Origin: Secundilactobacillus yichangensis
GTDB taxonomy: Bacteria > Bacillota > Bacilli > Lactobacillales > Lactobacillaceae
Reading direction: 5' to 3'
Assembly: GCF_016861565.1 (NCBI RefSeq)
Contig: NZ_BOLK01000006.1
Location: forward strand, 89,539 to 153,538
Length of the DNA stretch: 64,000 nt
In this document: one piece after another, positions 33,599 to 42,508 of the stretch
How the letters are laid out: each line of letters begins with the position of its first letter
Numbering within the stretch: the first letter of the stretch is position 1
The notes under the pieces: model-generated
Databases searched by the model: none
What the model was told of the DNA's origin: nothing
Seen by the model: the letters and a program-made list of their open reading frames with translations, nothing else
Program-made: the position numbers and the translations under genes

Positions 33599-35678
33599 GC
33601 CAATTCCCCTTTCGTTTTAGTAAACCGTTATGCCATAAAATTGAAGCCACCACGAAGCCAAAGAAAGCGATCGCTAGTAATGAGAGTCCCATATACGACC
33701 AGAAATGGCCGTGCTGGTGAAAACCAACGTTTAATGAATCGTCCTTTAACAGTTTTTGCTTCTTAAAGCGGTAACTATAGTGCTGATTATTATCATCCAC
33801 AACGATGGCGTCCGCTTTTTGGTACTGTTCTAATTTTACCTGTCGATTCAACTGGGTCGACGCGCGATAAACACCATCATCGTGCGCACCGGTTACAACC
33901 AACAGCCCGTGGTGCTGATTGAATGGTGAACGTACTAGCTGCGCCGTTCCGATTCGCTTTGCGTACTGATCCTCCAAGCTCAATTTTTCGTTGCTTTTAA
34001 ACCCGGTGAAATCTGAGTTGTATTGAAAATATAAATAGTTGTTCAGCTGTTTAATTAGCGGTGTCGTGTTCGGGGTTCCAAAAACGAGTACGTTTGATTG
34101 CGTTAGTACCGTCGCACTAGGCTTATCATGATAAACCTTAAACTCGCCGGTATTTTGTTTGGCATAATTACCGATTAAACCAAACAAATTGGACATGGTC
34201 GCAAAATCGTTATCCGTCAGCCGATTAGGCCGTACCAATGCCAAATTGTGAACCGCTTGGCCCTTCATAAAGACACTCGGATAGTTGTCAAATAAGAGAT
34301 CTCGATACTGTTTGGATTGAATTACCGCGTAGGAATCCGAAAGTACGGTTGCCCATACACTTTGATCAGGAGCAGCCAGTTCTTCTCCTTGAGGAATGAG
34401 ATCAAAATCAGCCTGAATAGTAAAGGCCCCATTTAACGGCATATGTGCTGGCAACTTTACACTTACAGTATCATTATCCGCACGTTGACGGCTCAGCCGC
34501 TGACTGCCTATGGCCTGATTATTTACCTTGATGGTCACTAATGACCGTTTGAAATCCAAGTTTTTAGCGTAACGCGTGTGTAAATTAATCGTTGAGCCAG
34601 CCGCATTCATTTGATCATTAGGCAACTGAACAAAAAAGGTCTTCACGTGGTGACCAGCGCCTTGAACGGGTTCGTCGCTTTCCGTTAACGGCTGGCGCCC
34701 TTGAAATTGCAGTACCGATGTGAAAGTCTTGGTCTCTAAACCGATCCACTTCGTTGTTTGAGTTGTCTCTTGCATCAATTCCTCATTAGCCACGAATTGG
34801 GCTGCTTTCTCGAGCAGATCGTTAGACTGTGACGTGACCACCAATATGTTTTGCCGACCTGCTTTAACCACTTTAATAACCGCATGATCGGCTAATTTTT
34901 GTCGTGGCAGATGGGCTTTTAGACTTTGCGGTAAATGATCAAAGCGAGCAATTACCATCCTGAAACCTGAATGTTCGCCCTTCCCAAGTGGTTTGATTGG
35001 CAGCTGTCGGTCTTCTGACGTGACAAACCGGGTCATTCCGGTCAAGGCACGTAACCCTGCTGTCAGCTCATCATCCGTCGCCTGCAACGGTGTTTCCACT
35101 ACCGACTGATTCTCTGCAATCGTATCTGCACCAGTCATATGACCGTAGAAATCATTAATTTGATTCGTCGGTTTTTCAATCTCGTAGTCAAAGTTAACGT
35201 TACTGGTCTTATCTACCGTCAGCCAATTAGCTGGCGTCTGAACTGTTTTGGCTTGTTGATTAAGTAACTGTCCCTCCACCTGTAAGTTATTTTGCGACTC
35301 AATGAGCTGCTTCGGAATACTGATATGTTTTGACTGGAATCCCTTAGTTGCAGACGGCCGGAAGGAATAAAAAGTCACTCCGTTCACCGTCACAGTAATA
35401 TCTGAAATCTGCCGATCATTCAGTTGAGAAACTTGGAAATTAAGATTTAAGGTCGCCTTTTTCACGTCCCAATAACCCATCTTCACAAAATACATATTAG
35501 ATTGAACTGCCTTACCCGCTAATGACATTGTGCTATTTTGAAACGGCTGCGTATACTGCTTAGCAGCCGCTTTTTCTCCACTACTAAAGAAAAACAAAAT
35601 TAACGTCAATACCGCAAGACTACTATTAATAACGCTTCGTTTTATACCATTTGGCTTGTTGATGAAAAATTTGTTCAC
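33588..35678 (-). CDS. BcsB-like exopolysaccharide synthase subunit (PssD-like)
   Basis: About 696 residues from the GTG at 35678 (GGTGGGG seven bases upstream); an ATG at 35699 has no ribosome binding site. A signal peptide (residues about 14-37, cut near AAAKQ) is followed by a large extracellular beta-rich region with the BcsB repeat pattern (two similar carbohydrate-binding-like halves, such as NLNFQVSQLND and the later INLHTRYAKNLD), and a C-terminal membrane helix (WSYMGLSLLAIAFFGFVVA) with basic tail. BcsB partners the synthase and guides the emerging glycan. It overlaps the synthase gene upstream by 53 bases. Confidence 0.82.
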   Translation of the reverse strand: MNKFFINKPNGIKRSVINSSLAVLTLILFFFSSGEKAAAKQYTQPFQNSTMSLAGKAVQSNMYFVKMGYWDVKKATLNLNFQVSQLNDRQISDITVTVNGVTFYSFRPSATKGFQSKHISIPKQLIESQNNLQVEGQLLNQQAKTVQTPANWLTVDKTSNVNFDYEIEKPTNQINDFYGHMTGADTIAENQSVVETPLQATDDELTAGLRALTGMTRFVTSEDRQLPIKPLGKGEHSGFRMVIARFDHLPQSLKAHLPRQKLADHAVIKVVKAGRQNILVVTSQSNDLLEKAAQFVANEELMQETTQTTKWIGLETKTFTSVLQFQGRQPLTESDEPVQGAGHHVKTFFVQLPNDQMNAAGSTINLHTRYAKNLDFKRSLVTIKVNNQAIGSQRLSRQRADNDTVSVKLPAHMPLNGAFTIQADFDLIPQGEELAAPDQSVWATVLSDSYAVIQSKQYRDLLFDNYPSVFMKGQAVHNLALVRPNRLTDNDFATMSNLFGLIGNYAKQNTGEFKVYHDKPSATVLTQSNVLVFGTPNTTPLIKQLNNYLYFQYNSDFTGFKSNEKLSLEDQYAKRIGTAQLVRSPFNQHHGLLVVTGAHDDGVYRASTQLNRQVKLEQYQKADAIVVDDNNQHYSYRFKKQKLLKDDSLNVGFHQHGHFWSYMGLSLLAIAFFGFVVASILWHNGLLKRKGNWHER

Positions 35679-36879
35679 GAATATACCCCACCATTCCATA
35701 GATTGCCACCGCCAGCCACATCTGACTATAAATAAAGTACATCAAACTGATGATACCTAAATTTCCGATAGTCATTTCGCCCTTTTCAGTCGTAATTGCC
35801 ACAAACGTGCTCAGAATAAACAATAAAATTGCGACCAGCCAAACTGTACCGCTGTAATCTTGCAACGTGATGTGCACGAGATCCGCTACTGATAAAACAA
35901 AGATAACGTCCGAGAACACCAGTGAACACATCAGCAGAAAATAGGTACTCATGAAGTACAGCAGATCAAACCAAATCACCTTCGCATCCGTCTGAAACAG
36001 TAAGCCTAAGTTTTTCAAGATAACGTAGATGTTGCCCTTCACCCACCGCGTGCGCTGATGGAACCAAACATCTAGCGTTTGCGGTTCCTGTTCCCAAGTA
36101 ACCGCTAATGGCTGAAATGCGATCCATTTCCCTAGCCGATACACTTGAAAGCTGATTTCAGTATCCTCAGCCAATGCCTTTACATCCCAGCCACCAATCT
36201 GTTCCAGCAAGTCTCGACGGATAACGTAATTGGTTCCTGGAATCGTGCAAAGCTGTAGCAGTTGCTGACGACCAGCCTGTGCCATCCATTGAAAAGCCAG
36301 CGTTTCAACGTTGATAAACCGGGTCAGCATTGTGGCATTTCGATTCCGGGTTCGAAACTTACCAATCACCGCCCCCAATTTATGGTCCCGCATTAATGTC
36401 GCAACGAGGTATCGCAGTGCACCTGCTTCCGGAGTATTATCCGCATCGTAAACGGAAATAATGGTTCCTTTAGCTTGTTTGAGACCAATATTTAACGCGT
36501 TAGACTTGCCCTTTCCGCCGGTTTGAGCATTAGTATTGATGACCTGAAAGTTCCGGTTGAAATAGTCCCTCTGCATCTTACTCAGTAGCGCCGCAGAGTT
36601 ATCGCTAGAATTATCGTTGATGATAATCAACTCATACCGGTCCCACGGGTAATCAAATTTAAGTAGCGCCTGAACCGTCTTTTGTAACACTTTACCCTCG
36701 TTGTGCGCCGGTACTAGGATTGAAACAAACGGTACCTCCGCAGATAATTTTGGCATTGGTCTTCGATGCCACCTTAAATAGTAGAAATACCCCGCAATCG
36801 TGAGAATCAGATTAACGATTAAGATTCCCCAGATTGCAATTATCGTAATGAATAACAAACTGTTTAAAATAATAATCAC
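35626..36879 (-). CDS. Processive GT2 exopolysaccharide synthase (BcsA/PgaC-type, PssC-like)
   Basis: A 417-residue family 2 glycosyltransferase. TM segments flank the cytoplasmic domain: one at residues 1-30 and four at the C-terminus. Processive-synthase motifs are complete: IIINDNSSDNS, VYDADNTP (DxD), LAEDTEIS (acceptor-site ED) and QRTRW (QxxRW). There is no C-terminal PilZ domain, unlike BcsA, so c-di-GMP control must come from another subunit. The GTG start overlaps the previous stop (GTGA). A strong AGAGAGGTGAT covers that GTG, so an ATT a few bases later is another possible start. The polymer is unknown. Confidence 0.9.
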   Translation of the reverse strand: MIIILNSLLFITIIAIWGILIVNLILTIAGYFYYLRWHRRPMPKLSAEVPFVSILVPAHNEGKVLQKTVQALLKFDYPWDRYELIIINDNSSDNSAALLSKMQRDYFNRNFQVINTNAQTGGKGKSNALNIGLKQAKGTIISVYDADNTPEAGALRYLVATLMRDHKLGAVIGKFRTRNRNATMLTRFINVETLAFQWMAQAGRQQLLQLCTIPGTNYVIRRDLLEQIGGWDVKALAEDTEISFQVYRLGKWIAFQPLAVTWEQEPQTLDVWFHQRTRWVKGNIYVILKNLGLLFQTDAKVIWFDLLYFMSTYFLLMCSLVFSDVIFVLSVADLVHITLQDYSGTVWLVAILLFILSTFVAITTEKGEMTIGNLGIISLMYFIYSQMWLAVAIYGMVGYIREQIFHQQAKWYKTKRY

Positions 36880-38480
36880 CTCTCTTTTATGTCACGGGAG
36901 TGAATGAACTTGCTACGATAGATTCGCCAGCCAAGCACTAATAATCCAGCTAGAATTAGGCCGATTCCAGCAAACAGCCACAGCAATGCTTGTGATTGCC
37001 ATTGAATAACCCGGTTCATCCAAGTTGTCGGTTCAGCTTGACTGTCGCCATTTGCTAAATTCTCTACATCCGCATCCAAATCCGTTACGGGTTCACGGTT
37101 AAAGAAATACTGTCCTGAACGATAATCAAATAAAACTGATCCTGCTTTAATTGATGTCTTTAAATGATTTTTCACGGGGTCAAGCCACCGTATATTGCTG
37201 CCATGCAGCTGCTGTATTAATCGATCGATGCCATCCCGATTTGTGGGCATGGGTACTAATAGAGCAGTTGGCTGTACAAATTTAAGCTCGTTTTGCCAAC
37301 TCACAGTCTCTATTGCCTTCAACGGGACACCGACAATGCCAGTCTTAAACCGGTTCTCGTTAGTAATCATTGGCTCCGGTTCAACCGGGATCTCTTCAAG
37401 TCGCTGCGGTTGATCCGGCAGTAGGAGAACGTGAGAGGCACTATTTAAAACCGCTCTTTGCCTTCGGTTCGACCGATTCCAATACCCTGGCGCGCTGATC
37501 CCTACTGGCAGCACCCGATCCGCGCTCAAACTAGCAAGTTCCGTTTGAAAAACCGACCGCAGCTCGGCTTCGTTTAGCCGTTGTGTCCCAGTTTCAGTGG
37601 ACGGGCGCAAAAAGATGACCCCGCCAGCCTCTTCAGCCTTTCTAAGCACTTTCGTATACCGGTGAAAGGCCTTCAAGTCTGTATTCCGTTCAACGCTGAC
37701 AATACTCAGTGCAAATGGAAAGCCCTGCGTTGCTAACTGGTTAACCAGTCGGGATAGATCTTCTAGTTTGGTATACGGAGTAATGCCAGTGATTGTCAGC
37801 AAGGGCAACTGATTGTGAACAGTAACTTTAAACAGTTTGGCAATTAATTGACCAGCCAGGGCAATTGATAAACCATCGCTTCCGAGTTCTGGTAGAAATC
37901 TGGTGTTACCGTTTTTAACGCCGTACGAATACTTCTTTATAGGATGATTTTGGCTGCTTAACCAGCCTACTGACGATGTGCTATCTGATTGCTGATCACG
38001 AACTAAAATTGGTTGATTAGTCGATAGTGGTTGACTCACCCGTCCCTGATGGCTCGTAAGCTGCTGGTGCACTAGCGTTTTAAACTTACCACCCAGTTCT
38101 TGCCTTTCATCCGCCTGCAGTCCAGGGCCAATATGCAGTTTAGGACCATCAAAAACTCTACGATCGTGTTCAAATGCCCGGTTCCGGTTTTTGGACTGTT
38201 CCCAATTAATCAGCGTAATCACGCCGCGATACCGACCGTTCTGTAAATCCGCTGCCTGATATTGATTAAGCTGAACCGTTTTTACCGGTAGCCCTAAACT
38301 AGTCAGCAGCCGCTGACACCGATCAAGCTCTAAATCACCATGGTGAGCAATGTTCTTTGAATCATAGACCAGCATCACGGATCGACTGCCGGCTGCTTCT
38401 GCATGAATAGCTAATTTTCCAAACCCAACGACTAGAATCAACAAGATTAAGAATCCCCAAAAATAAGGTTTACGTAACAT
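36876..38480 (-). CDS. Deacetylase-like exopolysaccharide protein, probably catalytically dead (PssB-like)
   Basis: A 534-residue protein with a signal peptide (residues about 7-29), an extracellular region, and a C-terminal membrane helix (about 500-522). Residues about 235-400 resemble the DUF2334/polysaccharide-deacetylase barrel (LPLLTITGITPY, 'LVNQLATQGFPFALSIVSV', 'GVIFLRPSTETGTQ'), but the metal-binding Asp-Asp near the first strand (RIDDVSP in relatives I know) reads TITGITP. It is probably a non-catalytic glycan-binding or assembly factor. ATG 38480 sits behind GGAGG and overlaps the upstream gene by 11 bases. Confidence 0.65.
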   Translation of the reverse strand: MLRKPYFWGFLILLILVVGFGKLAIHAEAAGSRSVMLVYDSKNIAHHGDLELDRCQRLLTSLGLPVKTVQLNQYQAADLQNGRYRGVITLINWEQSKNRNRAFEHDRRVFDGPKLHIGPGLQADERQELGGKFKTLVHQQLTSHQGRVSQPLSTNQPILVRDQQSDSTSSVGWLSSQNHPIKKYSYGVKNGNTRFLPELGSDGLSIALAGQLIAKLFKVTVHNQLPLLTITGITPYTKLEDLSRLVNQLATQGFPFALSIVSVERNTDLKAFHRYTKVLRKAEEAGGVIFLRPSTETGTQRLNEAELRSVFQTELASLSADRVLPVGISAPGYWNRSNRRQRAVLNSASHVLLLPDQPQRLEEIPVEPEPMITNENRFKTGIVGVPLKAIETVSWQNELKFVQPTALLVPMPTNRDGIDRLIQQLHGSNIRWLDPVKNHLKTSIKAGSVLFDYRSGQYFFNREPVTDLDADVENLANGDSQAEPTTWMNRVIQWQSQALLWLFAGIGLILAGLLVLGWRIYRSKFIHSRDIKER

Positions 38481-39915
38481 CACGATTCCTCCAAAGTCGA
38501 TGCTGTACAACATCGCTTAACAAAATGAAGCTAGAAAGTGACAGACAAACTGCGACTGGTAGCATATGGATCACAAAATTGGCTGTCCCATAAAGAACGA
38601 TAACAACAGGCGGCACTAATACCACGACTGAAAGCAAGCCTAAAACCAGCCAGAAATGAGATTTCACTGCTTGATTTTGTTTGCTTGATTCCCTGATCAG
38701 CCCGCCGCAGTAAATAACCATAATGGCAAATGCCAACAGACAGTTAAAGCCATACGTCTTCGGATAATAAGTACCCGCTATATAGCTAAAAAGTGAAAAA
38801 TACCTAGTTTTCTGAAACGGTTTACCCCCCGCTTGTTTTTCTCGTGTTCCGGTTAATTTAGGTCTCAGCACCATCATATTTTTAGCTGATTTATCCAGGA
38901 GCAAACTGAACTGGTGCGGATGCTCAGTATACTCAAGCAATAGCCAGGGCAAATCATAGTGTTGACTGAAATTTTCCTGAATATAATGCCCCTCTGGTTC
39001 TAATGGTGCATAAGCTGCCGGATAGTAGCTTCGGCCTTTCATCAATGAAAACTGCTCATCAATATGGCTGGTTGCGGCAATTGATTCTGGATGCGACGTG
39101 GCCAATAGCCGCCCCTGCGTCACGGCTTGATACTTATTCACAGCCCGTACTTCCCGTGTTATATTATTTGCCGAGACCCAGCAGGTAAAAAGGAGTAAGC
39201 AGGTAACTACCGCTGCGGACCCATGAATCCACTGACGACTCGGCAGCAGTAAAATGCCAACACTGATGATCACAATTCCAATAATCAGCAAACTAGTAGA
39301 TTCATGCACCATTAGTAAAAGAATGGCGCTGACGTAAAAGCCCACCGTTAGCCAGTTGTTTACAGTTTTGTAACGAATAATTAATAGCGCAAACCCAACC
39401 AAGTAGAGTAGCAGAATAAAGGCCAATGCCTGGGGATAAAAGGAATTAAAGTACAGTGTAAAGGATGAATCAGCTACAAATATAACGACAGCCACAGTCA
39501 TCAGGTAATTACGAAGCCGGTTTTCGTTACCGATAAGCCCCTTTACCAAAACCGCTACGCCACCAAGATAGAGCACATAGTGAACCGCTCCTAAGAATCG
39601 AACATCAAAAATAGTCTGGCTATATAATAATCGATTCAAGCCGACTGCAATCTGAATAACCGCTGACTGAGTCGTCAAATGATTTAAATGCAGCGGATTA
39701 TAATACTTCATTAACCCGTAGTGCTGAACAACATAACCAGCTTTTGCGTGCGGCAGACCGTAAAGATCGTTAGTCGCCATTAAGTACTGAAAATCACCGT
39801 TATCCGAGTAACCATGAATTGGGGTAAGAAAAATCAGCCAGCCCACGATCAGTGCACACAGGCTAACCGCAAGTATCGCTGGATTCATTTTTATCGATTG
39901 GGTTATCTTTTTCAA
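38470..39915 (-). CDS. Polytopic membrane protein of exopolysaccharide operon (PssA-like)
   Basis: A 481-residue membrane protein with about 10-11 hydrophobic segments and one large extracytoplasmic loop (residues about 260-375). The first loop has PIHGYSDNGDFQYLMA, whose acidic residues resemble the catalytic loop of GT-C/Gtr-type membrane glycosyltransferases (inference). I do not recognise a named family with certainty. It is the first gene of the five-gene exopolysaccharide operon and matches in position and topology the first gene of Listeria pssA-E. A role as a glycan-modifying enzyme or transporter is possible. Confidence 0.7.
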   Translation of the reverse strand: MKKITQSIKMNPAILAVSLCALIVGWLIFLTPIHGYSDNGDFQYLMATNDLYGLPHAKAGYVVQHYGLMKYYNPLHLNHLTTQSAVIQIAVGLNRLLYSQTIFDVRFLGAVHYVLYLGGVAVLVKGLIGNENRLRNYLMTVAVVIFVADSSFTLYFNSFYPQALAFILLLYLVGFALLIIRYKTVNNWLTVGFYVSAILLLMVHESTSLLIIGIVIISVGILLLPSRQWIHGSAAVVTCLLLFTCWVSANNITREVRAVNKYQAVTQGRLLATSHPESIAATSHIDEQFSLMKGRSYYPAAYAPLEPEGHYIQENFSQHYDLPWLLLEYTEHPHQFSLLLDKSAKNMMVLRPKLTGTREKQAGGKPFQKTRYFSLFSYIAGTYYPKTYGFNCLLAFAIMVIYCGGLIRESSKQNQAVKSHFWLVLGLLSVVVLVPPVVIVLYGTANFVIHMLPVAVCLSLSSFILLSDVVQHRLWRNRDVT

Positions 39916-40019
39916 TCATCGCACCCCCAGTTAATCGCTTTGGTAGTATAGACCATTTTATATTACCTGAAGAAGATTTTACGTACAATAAAAAGACACT
40001 AAAATTCTAAGGTGAAAGA

Positions 40020-40112
40020 ATGTCTCATTTCTGGGGAAGATATAAAAATTGCATGGCAGCTGTTACACCGGCATTACTAGCGTATAAAATTGATTCAAAA
40101 ATCAAAAAATGA
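40020..40112 (+). CDS. Candidate 30-residue small protein
   Basis: ATG at 40020 follows AAGGTGAAAG at ideal spacing and opens a 30-codon frame ending in TGA. The peptide has a basic N-terminal part (GRYKNC), a moderately hydrophobic centre (MAAVTPALLAY) and a lysine-rich end (KIDSKIKK), suggesting a membrane-associated micro-protein. It lies alone in the 39916-40203 gap on the strand opposite to its neighbours. No family is recognised, and chance occurrence cannot be excluded. Confidence 0.4.
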   Translation: MSHFWGRYKNCMAAVTPALLAYKIDSKIKK

Positions 40113-40203
40113 CCGAAACAGCCTTTTTAATTACGGCACAAAAAAAGACTGTCACATTTTCCACTGAGAGAAAATATAACAATCCAGATAATCAAATAAG
40201 CTA

Positions 40204-40911
40204 TTATTTCAACAGAAGCCCAACACTGTAGTGAATAATCATGGTAATAATACCCACAATAATGTTTCGAATAATGGCTGTTTTTACTAAACCATTACCC
40301 AGTTTCGCACTCATAAACCCAGTAAGGCCAACTGAGAAACAGACCGCTAAAATGGTGACTGGCCATTGAATCGAAACTGGAGATAAGGTCATTGCAAGCA
40401 GCGGGAAAACACCACCGGCAGACGCTGAGAATAATGAAGAAAAAGCAGCGTACCAAGGATTCATATAGTGGTTCAGCTTTAAATCATACTTAACGTTAAC
40501 CACTGTTTCCAACGGCTTTTTAGCCATTAGTTCATTAGCAATCTTAGTCGCCGTCGCTTCAGTTACACCACGATCAGTATAGTGGTTGATCACCGCTTCA
40601 AGTTCAGCTTGATAATCAGTTTTCAACAACCGGCTTTCCGTTCTAACAACTGATTCTTCAGTATCCTTTTGCGTGCTGACTGACGCGTATTCACCAGATG
40701 CCATTGAAAAGGCACAAGCTAACAGATCAGACAGACCCGCGATAAAAATCGTAAACTGGTTAGGTGTCGCAACCGCCACACTAAACAGCACACCAACAAC
40801 GGTTAGGATCCCATCATTGGAACCTAAGACACCCGCACGTAAAGTGTTTAACTTCTCTTCCATCGTTTGGGTGGACTTTTTCTTTTTTGGTTTGATAGCT
40901 ATCTCACTCAT
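40204..40911 (-). CDS. VIT1/CCC1-family Fe2+/Mn2+ transporter (second of pair)
   Basis: A 235-residue membrane protein with about five membrane helices and a cytosolic acidic metal-binding loop. 'TLRAGVLGSNDGILTVVGVLFSVA' and 'ACAFSMASGEYASVSTQKD' are diagnostic of the VIT1/CCC1 group that moves Fe2+ or Mn2+ out of the cytosol. The protein carries an N-terminal Lys-rich tail (KPKKKKS). It follows a paralogue by 11 bases, so both form an operon. The two proteins share the same layout and probably arose by duplication. Confidence 0.9.
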   Translation of the reverse strand: MSEIAIKPKKKKSTQTMEEKLNTLRAGVLGSNDGILTVVGVLFSVAVATPNQFTIFIAGLSDLLACAFSMASGEYASVSTQKDTEESVVRTESRLLKTDYQAELEAVINHYTDRGVTEATATKIANELMAKKPLETVVNVKYDLKLNHYMNPWYAAFSSLFSASAGGVFPLLAMTLSPVSIQWPVTILAVCFSVGLTGFMSAKLGNGLVKTAIIRNIIVGIITMIIHYSVGLLLK

Positions 40912-40922
40912 TTAGAGTCCCC

Positions 40923-41606
40923 CTATACATGACCAATTAAAGTACCGATAGCGTACGTCACAAGCATCGTTAATACACCCGACACAACATTTCTGAAAAC
41001 ACCGTTACCACGCTTAGCGTTCCCTAGGGTGGCTGCGCTAAAACCAGTAATGGCCAAAGCAATTACCACCGCCACAAAAGTACCAAAAACTCTGATTGAT
41101 GTGGGTAACATTGTAATCGCCAATAGTGGTAGAATGGAGCCAATAGGAAACGAAATCATCGAGGCAATTGCTGCCGCGTATGGACTCGTATATTCACCAA
41201 CATCGAATCCGTAACGTTCCCGGACAGTTGTGACCAACGAATCCTGATCCATCATTTCGTTAGTAGCCTGTTCTGCTAACTGCGGATCGATACCTTCATT
41301 AACGTACTTTTGCTTGACGAAGTTAAATTCATCATCATAACTGTTAGCTAGTGCGTCTTTTTGGTTCATGATTGCTCGCCGCTGCGCATCCTTTTGTGTG
41401 TTCACGGAGACGTATTCACCCATCGCCATGGATACCGTACCGGCCAGCATTCCTGAAATACCAGAAATAAAGATAGCAAAGTTGTTGGTCGTGGCACCAG
41501 CGACACCAATAACGATACCGGCAACCGATAAGATACCATCATTGGCACCCATAACGGAGGCACGCATAATGTTGATCCGTTGTGCAAGAGTTTGCTTCTT
41601 TTTCAT
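40923..41606 (-). CDS. VIT1/CCC1-family Fe2+/Mn2+ transporter (first of pair)
   Basis: A 227-residue paralogue of the next gene, with the same motifs: 'RASVMGANDGILSVAGIVIGVA' and 'GTVSMAMGEYVSVNTQKDAQRRA', then a helical loop (residues about 70-130) and three C-terminal helices. The ATG has AGAAGG upstream. The pair could form a heteromer or have different metals (inference). No metal-responsive operator was clearly recognised in the 41607-41732 gap. Confidence 0.9.
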   Translation of the reverse strand: MKKKQTLAQRINIMRASVMGANDGILSVAGIVIGVAGATTNNFAIFISGISGMLAGTVSMAMGEYVSVNTQKDAQRRAIMNQKDALANSYDDEFNFVKQKYVNEGIDPQLAEQATNEMMDQDSLVTTVRERYGFDVGEYTSPYAAAIASMISFPIGSILPLLAITMLPTSIRVFGTFVAVVIALAITGFSAATLGNAKRGNGVFRNVVSGVLTMLVTYAIGTLIGHV

Positions 41607-41732
41607 AGAATTAACCTTCTCTCTACTTTAGAATTATTCTTATCTACAAACACCATTCTAGACTTTCTTTAGGCAAATGTAAAATACTTTTGCGTTTTTT
41701 TTCGAATACATTGACATAAAGCGGCGGTATAT

Positions 41733-42116
41733 ATGGAAGATAAAATAGTAAATTTTCGTCAATTATACATAATCACTCGTGATGCGCTTCTAGTTGCGCC
41801 CCTTTCTGATGCACAACGTTCCGCATTTGAAACACACTTAAACGAACTTAAACAAATTTCTTTAGATGGCTTGGCCAAAAAGATTGGTCAGGCTTATTTA
41901 GATTTGGTGAGTGCAAATCTGACCTATTCCTCGCAGCAACTCATTTTCGTCTTAAATTTAAATCATGATCACTCAACTATTCCGTTACCAATTTCGATTA
42001 ATCAACTTCACTCCTGGAGAAAAACTCATGCACCAGAGTACTTGCTTTTTACACGGAATCCCTTTCTATACAACGGCTTATCAATCGATGAAGTCGCTGC
42101 GTCGGCACTTTTGTAA
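41733..42116 (+). CDS. Small helical protein, function unknown
   Basis: A 127-residue soluble, largely helical protein (AFETHLNELKQISLDGLAKKIGQAYLDLVSANL) without signal peptide or membrane segment. The size and helix pattern recall bacteriocin-immunity-like four-helix bundles, but I see no convincing motif, and no bacteriocin gene is adjacent, so no function is assigned. The ribosome binding site is weak (AAAGCGGCGG). It sits divergently from the VIT pair and has its own terminator. Confidence 0.6.
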   Translation: MEDKIVNFRQLYIITRDALLVAPLSDAQRSAFETHLNELKQISLDGLAKKIGQAYLDLVSANLTYSSQQLIFVLNLNHDHSTIPLPISINQLHSWRKTHAPEYLLFTRNPFLYNGLSIDEVAASALL

Positions 42117-42145
42117 TATTCCCTTAACATTTCAATCGAGATATC

Positions 42146-42200
42146 AGCTAAAGCATTGCTTTTTTTGAAACCTGAAAAGAGCGGTGCTTTTTAATGCTAT
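42146..42200 (+). terminator. Terminator of small helical protein gene
   Basis: AAAGCATTGCT-TTTT pairs with AAAAGAGCGGTGCTTT (two G-U pairs and one bulge), followed by TT. Confidence 0.55.
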
Positions 42201-42276
42201 TTCACTAACTCTCCACGTTTATACTCAAAATTCATCACTTCAATATCCTCATTTTTTAATTTCTTTATTAATAAGC

Positions 42277-42293
42277 TGTAACATATTTGTTAC
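42277..42293 (+). promoter_or_regulatory. WalR-like box upstream of LysM-3D gene
   Basis: TGTAAC-N5-TGTTAC is a perfect match to the WalR (YycF) consensus TGTWAH-N5-TGTWAH. It lies about 110 bases upstream of the extended -10 element (TGTTATAGT, 42402-42410) of a cell-wall gene. A short imperfect hairpin (TAAG/ATAA around 42422-42445) follows in the leader. Confidence 0.5.
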
Positions 42294-42508
42294 GTGGCGC
42301 TTTCATATTTCTGCATATTACATGAATGTTACAACATTTCAAAAACATGACTCATTTCGAATTTAATGTAGTGAATCTGTTACTGAAATGCAGATTTAGC
42401 ATGTTATAGTAATACTCGTGGTAAGGATAAATAATACTTATCTTATAGTTTAATTAATTTAATCCCTATGCTTAACGGCATGATATCGAAAGGTTGGTCA
42501 TACATTTT

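Noticed and set aside
41733..42116. Assignment as bacteriocin immunity protein
   Set aside because: Size and helicity fit, but no motif and no bacteriocin or transporter gene nearby support it.
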